Below are positions 1 to 7,176 of a stretch of DNA of 11,224 bases, in pieces (the stretch's first letter is position 1; the number at the start of each line of letters is the position of its first letter). The translations under genes were made by a program, and so were the position numbers. The DNA is from Acidiferrobacteraceae bacterium (lineage in GTDB: Bacteria > Pseudomonadota > Gammaproteobacteria > Arenicellales > UBA868): the NCBI GenBank assembly GCA_002713825.1, contig PAUU01000055.1, positions 10,205 to 21,428 of the forward strand, in the 5' to 3' direction. The notes below the pieces were generated by a model. The model saw nothing but the letters and a program-made list of their open reading frames with translations. It was not told the origin of the DNA and searched no databases.

Positions 1-1196
1 TGGCATTTGGCGATCCTGCACCCCAGCGTGTGGTCCGAGGAATCATTTTTGCCAGACTGGTCAACTTTATAGAGGGTCACGCCGCCGTTTCCTCAGAGCT
101 TGCGAGACGGGTTGCTGCAATGCTGGATAGCGCTTCAATGCCTCAGGTGCCGATGCGGGGTATCGGTTGCGCAGGGGAGATCCAGCCTCTCGGACATCTT
201 TTCAACGAGCTCTCCGAAGACCGGACGATGGGAGAGAAAGAAAACCTTTCTCTGGTTAACGGGTCTCCTTGCGCGTGTGCACTGGCGGCGGATGTTGCGC
301 TTTCTTCTCGGCGACGCCTGGATTTGGCCTATCGGTTTTTCGCGCTGTCGAGTGAGGCGCTTCGTGCGCCGCTTGAGGCTTATGATCCAAGTTTGGAGTC
401 ATTGTGGGCCGCTCCCGAGGAACTCTTGGCTCTTAAAGAATTGAGGAGGCTTACTGAAGGGGGGGATACCATGCGACGGGCGTTTCAGGCGCCGGTATCG
501 TGGCGGATTCTCCCGCGCGTGTTCGCCCAGGCTGAGCATGCCGTCAGCCGCCTTGAGGCCGTGGCGTCTTCATCGCTGATCAGCATTACCGACAACCCCG
601 TTTATATATTGCCTGACCAAGAAAATCCGTTGGGCAGGGTGTTCTCGACCGGGGGCTATCATAATGGCCTCGCATACCCCGCGATCGACAGCGCAACCGC
701 CTGCTGGGCAGACCTTGCCACTCTGGGGGATCGCCAAATCACCAAGCTCCTCGACAGCAAAGTCTCGCATCTTCCTGCCCAGTTGCTTGCCCATGAGGAT
801 GGATATATCGGCGTCGCAGGGATGGCTACGGTCGCGTATCAAGAGGAAGCCAGAAGGGCCGCGCAAGCGACTTTATTGCCAGGATCAGAAGGGGGAGGAT
901 TTGGTCAGAATGATGTCGGCGTACCGACCTTCTGGTCGTTTAACCAGCATTCGACCGCAAGTTCGGCGCTGGATGCCGTCCTGGCCTACCTGGGGGTCAC
1001 AGCAAGTCAGGCGCTGTATGTCACAGACAGGCCGGCGCCGCCCAGATTGACGAAAACGCTAGAGGCAATCAGAGCGCTAGTGCCGCCCGTTGTGAAGTCG
1101 AGAGCGCTGGGCCCAGAGGTGGAGCGTCTTGTCGCCCATATCGGCAAGGCAATATTGAGTGACGACCCGGTCGTCAAACTAGGGGCACTGGAATGA
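1..1196 (+). CDS. Aromatic amino acid lyase (HAL/PAL) family homologue lacking the MIO serine; 5' end outside window
   Basis: The reading frame is open from base 3, so the gene enters from the left edge; GTG at 30 is internal. About 397 C-terminal residues are visible. Family landmarks appear in order: the GxxGxxxPLxH segment that carries the MIO tripeptide, a VNGS segment (bases ~255-266, matching the LINGT asparagine), an SWR stretch (matching SLR of HAL), SITDNP (matching SVTDNP) and GGYHNG (matching GNFHG). Canonical enzymes build the electrophilic MIO group from Ala-Ser-Gly to eliminate ammonia from His, Phe or Tyr. Here the aligned tripeptide is Cys-Ala-Gly (bases 168-176), so the modified serine is missing. 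Other active-site positions also differ: the HAL tyrosine of PYSLR is Val, the GNFHG Phe is Tyr, and the QEDH glutamate region reads GQNDV. The fold is clear; activity as an ammonia lyase is doubtful. The stop overlaps the next start (ATGA), suggesting translational coupling. Confidence 0.85.
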   Translation, partial: AFGDPAPQRVVRGIIFARLVNFIEGHAAVSSELARRVAAMLDSASMPQVPMRGIGCAGEIQPLGHLFNELSEDRTMGEKENLSLVNGSPCACALAADVALSSRRRLDLAYRFFALSSEALRAPLEAYDPSLESLWAAPEELLALKELRRLTEGGDTMRRAFQAPVSWRILPRVFAQAEHAVSRLEAVASSSLISITDNPVYILPDQENPLGRVFSTGGYHNGLAYPAIDSATACWADLATLGDRQITKLLDSKVSHLPAQLLAHEDGYIGVAGMATVAYQEEARRAAQATLLPGSEGGGFGQNDVGVPTFWSFNQHSTASSALDAVLAYLGVTASQALYVTDRPAPPRLTKTLEAIRALVPPVVKSRALGPEVERLVAHIGKAILSDDPVVKLGALE

Positions 1197-2428
1197 TTTG
1201 CAGAGTAATCCTTGGTCTGCTGATGGCGTTTGGGGTTGGCGCGCATGCGTCAGGTTCAAGTGGGTCGGCGTTTGTTCCCTTTTTTACCGACGCCGACTGG
1301 GCCGTCACCGAGTTGGATGATCCAACAGGGCTGGCACCAGTCGCCGTGGTGCAGCGCTTTGAGGTGCGGCCCGGGCAGTGTGTTTCCCAGCCCCCATTCC
1401 ATGATTGCGAGAGAGGCGTTGAGCGAGCCGAACTCGGCGAAGCGATCGTACGTCGACGCTCTGCCGATACGCACTGGTATCGCTGGCAGGTTTTTTTCCC
1501 CCAAGACTTCGAGCCCGCCTACCCTGTGCGGAACCGGCACGGCCAGTTCGTTGATCATGGGACGGGAGACTCGGCCTGGGCTTTCGAGATCGGGAGCACA
1601 GGCGCCTTATGGTTTGGGAGCCAGTTTGACGATGAATCCCGATATTTTTCTGTCATAAATGAAAGGGATTTGCGCGGCGAGTGGCAGGACGTGATTGTCG
1701 AGGCCGTATGGAGTCGCCACAAAGGGAAGCTGAATGTCTGGGTTAACGGTCAGAAAAGGGTCCGCTATAAAGGAGTCACCTGTGATCGTTGCCAGATTGC
1801 GCTGACGTATGGAATTGCCCGCCATGGCGTGAGCAAGTTCAAGGAGCAATACTCTGAAAAAACGTTGCCGGTCCAGGTCATGTACTACCTGGCCGCTGAA
1901 ACGTACGCTGACGATCCCGGTTGGATCGTAGTCCCGCCGCCTGCAGAACCCGAAACTGACGAAGCGACACCCGAAAACAAAGTCATTGAGGAGACTATCG
2001 CAGAGTCAGAAAATGGAGAAGAGAAAGGGGGCGACCAGCAAGGTCCGTCGGGGGAAGAGTCGGTAGTTTCGGAGCCCATAGCGGTTGACTCTTCTGCGAC
2101 GATCCCGGTCCAAGTGGATGAAGGGTCAGCCGAGGTTACAATTGGCCCGGATTCTGAATCCGACTCAGCCTCGGTAACGGCGCCCCAGACGGTCGAAGGG
2201 TCTGACTCGGCCAGCACTCTCGGTAACACCGAAGAATCGATCCAAACGATTGAGGTGGGCGCTGAAGCGGAGTCCGATAAGGAGATAAATAAGACCGAGG
2301 GCGAAGAACAAAAGCTATCTGACAATGAAGCGCAGACAGCCTCAATTGAGGAGGTTGAAAATGCTGAAGGGGCGCTAAATGGGGTTGCCCCTCAACCTCT
2401 GCCCTCGGATACCGACGATAGACGTTGA
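1193..2428 (+). CDS. Secreted polysaccharide-lyase-like (heparin lyase I fold) protein with acidic C-terminal tail
   Basis: This is a 411-residue protein whose ATG overlaps the preceding stop by four bases. Residues 1-19 form a signal peptide with an AHA cleavage site, so it is exported. Residues ~25-245 resemble the 'polysaccharide lyase' domain family (heparin lyase I-like jelly roll): a GVERAELGE segment at 75-83, HWYRWQVFFPQDF at 94-106, GQFVDHGT at 117-124, then WQDVIVEAVWS and GKLNVWVNGQKRVRYKG (164-194). These match the family pattern of an Arg/Glu strand, a WY strand, and a W-x-D plus W-x-NG pair. Cys63/Cys72 and Cys197/Cys200 could form disulfides in the periplasm. From about residue 249 to the end the sequence is Glu/Ser/Asp/Thr-rich, low in hydrophobic residues and probably disordered, which is not part of the known fold. 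The substrate cannot be told, and a glycan-binding rather than cleaving role is possible. The family call is by pattern recognition only. Confidence 0.7.
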   Translation: MICRVILGLLMAFGVGAHASGSSGSAFVPFFTDADWAVTELDDPTGLAPVAVVQRFEVRPGQCVSQPPFHDCERGVERAELGEAIVRRRSADTHWYRWQVFFPQDFEPAYPVRNRHGQFVDHGTGDSAWAFEIGSTGALWFGSQFDDESRYFSVINERDLRGEWQDVIVEAVWSRHKGKLNVWVNGQKRVRYKGVTCDRCQIALTYGIARHGVSKFKEQYSEKTLPVQVMYYLAAETYADDPGWIVVPPPAEPETDEATPENKVIEETIAESENGEEKGGDQQGPSGEESVVSEPIAVDSSATIPVQVDEGSAEVTIGPDSESDSASVTAPQTVEGSDSASTLGNTEESIQTIEVGAEAESDKEINKTEGEEQKLSDNEAQTASIEEVENAEGALNGVAPQPLPSDTDDRR

Positions 2429-2452
2429 GCTCAAAGACGGAGCCTAAAAACA

Positions 2453-3010
2453 ATGGTGGAGAAAACATATATCTCGGCAAGCGAGCTTTTGCGGGATTCT
2501 TTCCTGTTGGGCAGGCAAATTATCGAGACGGAGTTTCGTCCAGATTTTATTGTGGGGGTGTGGCGAGGCGGAACCCCGGTTGGCATTGCCGTCCAGGAGT
2601 TACTGGATTATGCGGGTATCGTGACTGACCACGTTGCGATCCGGACCTCGTATTACCGCGGTATTGCCGATACGGCAGACGGTGTCCAGGTTCACGGCCT
2701 CGGCTATCTCATTAGAAAGTTAAACCGCGAGAACAAGCTGCTGATTGTCGATGACGTGCTGGACTCGGGTAGAAGTATTGAAGCGATCATCGATGAGCTC
2801 AAATTGCGCTGCCGGCGTAATCTTCCGGAGGATCTGCGAGTCGCGACAGTCTGGTACAAACCCAACAAGAGTGAAACGGGCCGGGTTCCGGACTTTTATA
2901 TTCATGAGACGGATCAGTGGCTGGTGTTCCCTCACGAGCTTCAGGGGCTCACAGTTGACGAGGTACAGACCGGCAAGCCGGAAATCGCGGACATCGTCAA
3001 AGGGCTCTAA
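2453..3010 (+). CDS. Phosphoribosyltransferase, hypoxanthine/xanthine-guanine type
   Basis: A 185-residue type I phosphoribosyltransferase. The 13-residue PRPP-binding motif is clear at residues 97-109 (LIVDDVLDSGRSI, two acidic residues followed by the D-S-G-R phosphate loop). The VWRGGTPVG loop at 36-44 fits the pyrophosphate-binding loop, and WYKP at 134-137 lies where the base-contacting hood segment is expected. Enzymes of this family transfer the phosphoribosyl group of PRPP to hypoxanthine, xanthine or guanine in purine salvage in the cytoplasm. The length fits the small XGPRT/HPRT-like group often annotated simply as hypoxanthine phosphoribosyltransferase; base preference cannot be read from sequence. 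ATG at 2453 is preceded by an ACGGAG-like ribosome binding site at 2437-2442. The gene starts 24 bases after the polysaccharide-lyase-like gene on the same strand, so it may share its transcript, although a functional link is not obvious. Confidence 0.88.
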   Translation: MVEKTYISASELLRDSFLLGRQIIETEFRPDFIVGVWRGGTPVGIAVQELLDYAGIVTDHVAIRTSYYRGIADTADGVQVHGLGYLIRKLNRENKLLIVDDVLDSGRSIEAIIDELKLRCRRNLPEDLRVATVWYKPNKSETGRVPDFYIHETDQWLVFPHELQGLTVDEVQTGKPEIADIVKGL

Positions 3011-3040
3011 GCCAGGCGATCCCCGTCGAGCGCGATCGCG

Positions 3041-5278
3041 TTAGGCCGAAAGGTCCCTTGGCAGAGAGACTAGGACCTCAACCCCGGAACTTCCAGGCCG
3101 GTTGCGCGCAGATACTGCTCCTTTGTGAAACTCAGCCACCAGTCGCACGATATACAGGCCAAGACCCAGGTGTGTCTTTCGAGCATCCCGGGCGCTTGAC
3201 ACCATTGGGTCGAAAAGGCTGTCGGCGATCTCCGAGGGCAAAGCGGGGCCGTCGTTTGATACCTTGATCTCAAATTCGCTGTCGATAACCCTAAGATTGA
3301 CCACGATAAGACCGTTTGGCGTCCCGAATGCGATTGCGTTGTCAATCAGTTTGTCCAGCAGTTGGGCGACACGATCGGGAACCCCATGCATCCATGCCGT
3401 AGTTGGCACCAAGGTCGCCACGATTCGATGACCAGGATTAGCCGCCTGATAACCGTCCACACAGTTTTGTAACGGCGAGCAGAGGTCGAAGCGCTCCAAC
3501 TGCTCTTGCTCCTGACTGAGTGCTTCTTTTAAGCTGGCGGCTTCTGTGAGACTCGTGATGATTGAGCGAAGTCGTCCGATCCCGTTTCGGGCCCGCTGCA
3601 GATGTTTGTCTTCCGACAGGTCCGCGTGGCTGTACTGGAAATTCTCTAGCGATGAATTCACAACATTGAGCGGGTTGTGAAGCTCGTGGGCCAGAGTATC
3701 GGGGAGTCTCTCAAGGTATCGGGTGTATTGGCCCAGGTCATGCAGCATCGAAGAGATACTGCGGGTCAAGCTGCCCAATTCATCGGAGGAGCGCGCCCCA
3801 GCGCGGATTTGGTCTTTGAGCAGTCGCCCCTCGGAAGAGGTCGCCTGTTCGGTTTCTCTTTGAAGACGTCCGACGCGATAGGTGAGCCGAGTTGAGAAAA
3901 TCAAGATCGCAAGCGCCAGGAAGAGGAAGACTGCCAGGAACAGTATGGTGAAGCGCTGGAGCGTGCTGTATTGAAGGGCGAGAAGCTTGTTCGCACTTTG
4001 TTTCACCAGTACAGCGCCTTCAATTTCGCCTTGGGCCCAAATTGGCGAAGCGGTAACAATAAGTTTCGCCTCTCCATAGCGGCGCCTTTCAGTGCTGGGC
4101 TCGCCTTCTGAGAGAACGCGAGCAAGGATCCGCTGGTCCTCTGCGCTGGACTCATCAGGCATGTCTGCGAGTCCTCGAGTCGGGCTTCTTAGGATCCAGT
4201 CAAAGAACTGGATAATCCGCTCTTGAAGACCCTGAAAGACTGAGACTGCCTCAGCTTGCTCAATCCGGAACGCCTCTCTCGCCGGTGGGATGATAGATCC
4301 GATCTGAGCCCGAACGCGGTAAGACTGATCCCAAACCGTTATGTTGGCCTCCGAGATGTAAAGCGGCTGGATCAACTTGGCCAGTTCCGGCGTCACGAGT
4401 CGAACGCTGCCAAAATCATAGGATCCAGGCTCCGGCTCGGTACTGATGATTTGAGCAACGGAGCGATCGTCTGGATCGTCGACGTCGACAATTTCGAACT
4501 TGAGTCGGGCACCTATTCCGAGCAGATCCCTGGGAATCCGGAGTTTCGCCGCGTAACCACCGGCAAGCGGTTCAATGGATCCTGAGATATCCCGCAGTGC
4601 TTCGCCATCGACGACATCGCGCCAGTTGGCGCGCATGAGATAAACGCTGAATCGGCCCGGGTCTTGAGCGGTCAACAAATAACGAAGAATCTCACCATTG
4701 TTGCGCTGGATCGTCATTCGGATCTGGTCGTTAGTGTCGAGCGAGAGGAGGGCAGGATCACGATAGACCACCACGTCATCGTGGATTTCAAAAAAAGCAA
4801 AAACCGCATCCTGGTTCAGCGCGAGTCCGTGACGCACGATAAGTGAGTCCGGCCGATAGCTTGCCCCGCATTCAAAAAGGCCAGACCCCGAGAAATGGGT
4901 GAGGGGGCCGACAGCAGAGGCCCAGATTTCTGGTGGGGCGTCGATCGCCAAAGGGTCGGTGATCTCAGACAACAAACTCGTTAGGGGACGACCGATTAAC
5001 TCAGGGACCCCTATCTCAGGGTCAAAAAGGTCCGTTCTATTGCCGAGGATGCTGGAGATTCCTTGCGTGGTGAGCTCCAATGCTTGCTCTTGCCCTTCAA
5101 GAAGGAACTTCTCCATTTCTCGGACAGATTCATAGCCCATCCAGGGGATAACGAGGAGCAGACCGACAAGAAGGAGAAGCTTGGTGCGAATCTTGAGCCC
5201 TTTGCGAATCTGGAGATTCCCCGGCCCAGTTCTGCCGCGGGAAGACGATACAGTTCGGGGGCCAACGAGGGAGTTCAC
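3041..5278 (-). CDS. pdsS: Membrane sensor histidine kinase, proteobacterial dedicated sortase system type
   Basis: With the GTG at 5278 as start the protein has 745 residues. TM1 is ~33-48, a ~390-residue extracytoplasmic sensor region follows (~56-440), then TM2 at ~442-462 and a HAMP-like linker. The HisKA H-box is HELHNPLN with phospho-acceptor His531. The ATPase domain has the N-box at DKLIDNA (Asn647), the G1 box at NDGPALP (675-681), an F-box at SLFDPM and the G2 box at GLGLYIV (705-711). All catalytic motifs are present. The N-terminal segment (IRTK, hydrophobic stretch, PWMGYESVREMEKFLLEGQEQ) and the large sensor region recall the kinase of the proteobacterial dedicated sortase system; this is from memory, not a search. 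The GTG overlaps the regulator's stop (GTGA), which is why I prefer it to the longer in-frame GTG at 5296. It most likely phosphorylates the regulator encoded just upstream. No sortase or sortase target is in the window. Confidence 0.85.
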   Translation of the reverse strand: MNSLVGPRTVSSSRGRTGPGNLQIRKGLKIRTKLLLLVGLLLVIPWMGYESVREMEKFLLEGQEQALELTTQGISSILGNRTDLFDPEIGVPELIGRPLTSLLSEITDPLAIDAPPEIWASAVGPLTHFSGSGLFECGASYRPDSLIVRHGLALNQDAVFAFFEIHDDVVVYRDPALLSLDTNDQIRMTIQRNNGEILRYLLTAQDPGRFSVYLMRANWRDVVDGEALRDISGSIEPLAGGYAAKLRIPRDLLGIGARLKFEIVDVDDPDDRSVAQIISTEPEPGSYDFGSVRLVTPELAKLIQPLYISEANITVWDQSYRVRAQIGSIIPPAREAFRIEQAEAVSVFQGLQERIIQFFDWILRSPTRGLADMPDESSAEDQRILARVLSEGEPSTERRRYGEAKLIVTASPIWAQGEIEGAVLVKQSANKLLALQYSTLQRFTILFLAVFLFLALAILIFSTRLTYRVGRLQRETEQATSSEGRLLKDQIRAGARSSDELGSLTRSISSMLHDLGQYTRYLERLPDTLAHELHNPLNVVNSSLENFQYSHADLSEDKHLQRARNGIGRLRSIITSLTEAASLKEALSQEQEQLERFDLCSPLQNCVDGYQAANPGHRIVATLVPTTAWMHGVPDRVAQLLDKLIDNAIAFGTPNGLIVVNLRVIDSEFEIKVSNDGPALPSEIADSLFDPMVSSARDARKTHLGLGLYIVRLVAEFHKGAVSARNRPGSSGVEVLVSLPRDLSA

Positions 5279-5976
5279 TCGTAGTCGGGCTCCCACTTAT
5301 AGCCGGTTCCATGAACGGTCTGGATTCGATCAAAATTTGGATCAAGCGTTCTGAACTTGTTTCGGACGCGGCGAATGTACCCGTTGATCGTGTTGCGCTC
5401 GACCAGGCCCTGGCGCGTCACATCACTTAGCGAATCGTAAGTGCGGACATGTCCAGGGTTTCGGGTGAGGGATTCGATAATCCAGAACTCAGTAAGGGTC
5501 AAATTGACGGGCTCACCTTTCCAGTGAATCAGCATACTCTTCTCGTTGACTTCCAATGAGCCTACTGCCACGTTGCTGTCCGGAGTAGGCGGGGTTTGGA
5601 GTTGTTCGGATATGCGGAGCAGGGCGTGCACACGTGCGACCAAAAACTCGAGGCTGACGGGTTTGGTGATGTAATCCCATGCGGTCATTCTCTGGGATGA
5701 GATCCGGTCGGCATCGCTGTCGCGAGCGGTCAAAAAAATAATTGGGAGGGTGGGGCTCAAATTTCGCAACTGCATACAGAGGTCAAAGCCGCCGTCCATG
5801 TCTTCGCCTAACATAACGTCCAGGAGCGCGAGATCGGGTAATTCGCGGTCGAACCCAGCTTCAGCGCTGGGCCGATCAGGGAAAGCACGGACTTCGTAGC
5901 CGTGAGCCGTCAACACGTCGCTATAGTTTTCACGTTGATCAGTATCGTCTTCAACGATAGCAATAACAGTAGCCAT
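5275..5976 (-). CDS. pdsR: OmpR/PhoB-family response regulator, partner of the adjacent sensor kinase
   Basis: A 233-residue two-domain regulator. The receiver domain (1-~120) has the acidic pair Asp10/Asp11, phospho-acceptor Asp53 (LLDVML), Thr83 (FLTARDSD) and Lys105 (DYITKP). The usual GADDY before the lysine reads TAWDY, a mild deviation. The C-terminal winged helix-turn-helix (~136-230) has the LTLTEFWIIESL helix, the recognition-helix region NTINGYIRRVRNKF (195-208) and the closing VHGTGYKW hairpin, typical of OmpR-type DNA-binding domains. It should dimerise on phosphorylation and bind tandem DNA repeats. The family that fits best in my memory is the response regulator of the proteobacterial dedicated sortase system, hence the symbol, which is less certain than the general call. 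It is first in a two-gene operon with the kinase (4-base overlap). A sigma-70-like promoter and an 11-bp-spaced direct repeat upstream suggest autoregulation. Confidence 0.88.
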   Translation of the reverse strand: MATVIAIVEDDTDQRENYSDVLTAHGYEVRAFPDRPSAEAGFDRELPDLALLDVMLGEDMDGGFDLCMQLRNLSPTLPIIFLTARDSDADRISSQRMTAWDYITKPVSLEFLVARVHALLRISEQLQTPPTPDSNVAVGSLEVNEKSMLIHWKGEPVNLTLTEFWIIESLTRNPGHVRTYDSLSDVTRQGLVERNTINGYIRRVRNKFRTLDPNFDRIQTVHGTGYKWEPDYE

Positions 5977-6011
5977 TAATGATCTCAGGACCGGTGGGTG
6001 TTAAAGCCAAT

Positions 6012-6041
6012 ATAGTAGGGGAATGGCTCCAGCGCAGTCAA
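6012..6041 (-). promoter_or_regulatory. Sigma-70-like promoter for the response regulator/kinase operon
   Basis: On the minus strand TTGACT (6041-6036) is followed after 18 bases by TACTAT (6017-6012). Both hexamers are one or two bases from consensus. Transcription would start near 6005, about 30 bases before the regulator's ATG at 5976. No strong Shine-Dalgarno sequence is seen before that ATG. The prediction rests on motif match and position only. Confidence 0.5.
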
Positions 6042-6053
6042 AGAAACACGAAC

Positions 6054-6071
6054 TTGCCATTCTTTTGCCAT
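6054..6071. promoter_or_regulatory. Tandem direct repeat TTGCCAT-N4-TTGCCAT, candidate response-regulator operator
   Basis: Two identical 7-base copies (6054-6060 and 6065-6071) are spaced by four bases, giving an 11-bp period. OmpR/PhoB-family regulators typically bind direct half-sites with 10-11 bp spacing on one face of the helix. The repeat lies 13 bases upstream of the predicted -35 of the regulator's promoter (about -50 to -67) and also upstream of the divergent small gene. Assignment to this regulator is inference. Confidence 0.4.
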
Positions 6072-6141
6072 AGGTTCTCCTACCGAATACCCCTTGTAAG
6101 GTCTAACATGGGTTCACCTAAGCAAATGAAGAGTGTTGGCC

Positions 6142-6372
6142 ATGAGCAAGATGGTTTTTGTTCCCTTATCGGACGAGATGATCTACGAGCACCCTGAGCT
6201 TATCAAGGGGCCTATCGGGGCATTTGCGCCCAAGAGCGTTAGTTTTCCCAATTCAACGTGTATTGGAGAAAAGCGTGAGCACTACTCGCTTGAGAAAAAA
6301 CATCAGGTTAGTGCGATGGACGGCGAAGTAGGGTGGGCATCAGATTGTGACAGAGCCGGTACTCGCACCTAG
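6142..6372 (+). CDS. Small protein of unknown function, divergent from the two-component operon
   Basis: A 76-residue ORF starting at ATG 6142, preceded at good spacing by a GAAGAG Shine-Dalgarno sequence (6128-6133). An in-frame GTG at 6133 is less likely because it overlaps that site. The first ~28 residues (MSKMVFVPLSDEMIYEHPEL, then IKGPIGAF) have the look of short conserved gammaproteobacterial proteins that begin with a phrase of the type 'xFVPLSDE-YxHPEL-GPL'; I recall such proteins but know no function for them. The second half is polar, with two cysteines and no clear pattern. There is no signal peptide or membrane segment. It is transcribed away from the response regulator, shares its control region, and is followed by a hairpin terminator at 6438-6467. 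The real product could be shorter if a frameshift has altered the tail. Confidence 0.6.
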   Translation: MSKMVFVPLSDEMIYEHPELIKGPIGAFAPKSVSFPNSTCIGEKREHYSLEKKHQVSAMDGEVGWASDCDRAGTRT

Positions 6373-6437
6373 AAACGCGCTCCTCGTTATACGAGAGCGA
6401 TAGGAAGGGCAAAATCGTTCTCCAGACCTTGCAATAA

Positions 6438-6467
6438 AAAAGGGCAACCACGCATGGTTGCCCTTTT
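6438..6467. terminator. Bidirectional rho-independent terminator
   Basis: A perfect inverted repeat of 13 bases (AAAAGGGCAACCA / TGGTTGCCCTTTT) encloses a 4-base loop CGCA. On the minus strand the stem runs into a T-rich tract (TTTTTT then ATT), an ideal terminator for the bactofilin gene that ends 35 bases away. On the plus strand the stem ends in TTTT, so it could also stop transcription of the small gene ending at 6372. The gap 6373-6501 otherwise shows nothing recognisable. Confidence 0.9.
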
Positions 6468-6501
6468 AAGACAAGTAAACCGTGGCGAACCCCGCGGTTT
6501 T

Positions 6502-7023
6502 TTAGTTTCGGAGCGATCCCGCTTCCGGGGTGTCTCTTCCCGGCCTTACCGGACGGGTGGTCGCCGGGCGAAGGCGAGGTGTCGTGGCCCTGTCCCCAAC
6601 GGTCGAATTTTCGGTATCCATATCGACGGAACCTTTAAAGCTGCAGCCATCCTCCAAGACAACACGAGGCGCGCGGATATCGCCTTTGACCTTGCCTGAG
6701 GGGCTGATAATCACCTGTTCGCTGCCGTAAAGCTCGCCCTTTACTTGCCCGTCGACACGAATGATGCGGGCGTTGATGTTGGCGGTTACTCGGCCGTTCT
6801 CGCTAACAACCAGGTTGTTGTCTTTGAAGTTGACCGTTCCTTCAATTGAACCATCTACGACGAGGTCTTCCTCTCCTGTGACGTCCCCATGAATCACGAT
6901 GGAGGGCCCGATTGTCGCGGGTTTACGGGAACCTGTCTTCGGCGAAGAGCTGGCCTTAGCGGTTGTGGAGGTTGGGGCTTCATCAGCTCCAGCACTGGCT
7001 GCGTCAATTTCCTTTTGTGACAT
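6502..7023 (-). CDS. Bactofilin (polymer-forming cytoskeletal protein)
   Basis: A 173-residue protein with the standard bactofilin plan. A polar, Ala/Ser/Thr/Pro-rich head (1-~38) is followed by a central repetitive beta-helix domain (~40-136), and then an Arg/Pro-rich tail (~147-173). The core shows the family's rungs: SIVIHGDVTGEEDLVVDG, SIEGTVNFKDNNLVV, GRVTANINARIIRVDG, QVKGELYGSEQVIISPSG, KVKGDIRAPRVVLEDG and CSFKGSVDM. Bactofilins assemble into nucleotide-independent filaments, often at the inner membrane, and take part in shape, stalk formation, peptidoglycan patterning or polar localisation; the specific role here is unknown. The ATG at 7023 has a GAGGAAC ribosome binding site (7035-7041). 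No partner such as an M23 peptidase is encoded next to it, although peptidases often neighbour bactofilins. It is monocistronic by appearance, with its own terminator. Confidence 0.93.
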   Translation of the reverse strand: MSQKEIDAASAGADEAPTSTTAKASSSPKTGSRKPATIGPSIVIHGDVTGEEDLVVDGSIEGTVNFKDNNLVVSENGRVTANINARIIRVDGQVKGELYGSEQVIISPSGKVKGDIRAPRVVLEDGCSFKGSVDMDTENSTVGDRATTPRLRPATTRPVRPGRDTPEAGSLRN

Positions 7024-7176
7024 GTCGGTATCAAGTTCCTCGGCCGTTATAGTTAAAAGGCCCCTAGAAAGAGCCTATTGACGGGCTTCTGCCGCCCGCT
7101 ACTTAGGGAATTGTCGCTGAGCGGGGCGATAGGGTCAATCTCGCTGCGAAATGCGCTGGCCGTCGGCGCAAATCGG

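Noticed and set aside
1885..2480. Two minus-strand ORFs opposite the acidic tail
   Set aside because: They are composition shadows of the Glu/Ser/Asp-rich coding region on the plus strand.
3031..3040. Perfect palindrome CGCGATCGCG between the convergent phosphoribosyltransferase and kinase genes
   Set aside because: It is short, has no loop or T-tract for a terminator, and a single copy is likely by chance at this base composition.
5279..5296. Upstream GTG start for the sensor kinase
   Set aside because: The GTG at 5278 gives the usual GTGA overlap with the regulator stop; the extra six residues resemble nothing in the family. It cannot be fully excluded.
6081..6109. Possible plus-strand promoter for the small gene (TAACAT at 6104-6109)
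   Set aside because: No acceptable -35 element at proper spacing; left unannotated.
7081..7103. Short GC-rich hairpin CGGGC/GCCCG upstream of bactofilin
   Set aside because: Five-base stem with a seven-base loop and no following T-run; not convincing as a terminator or leader structure.
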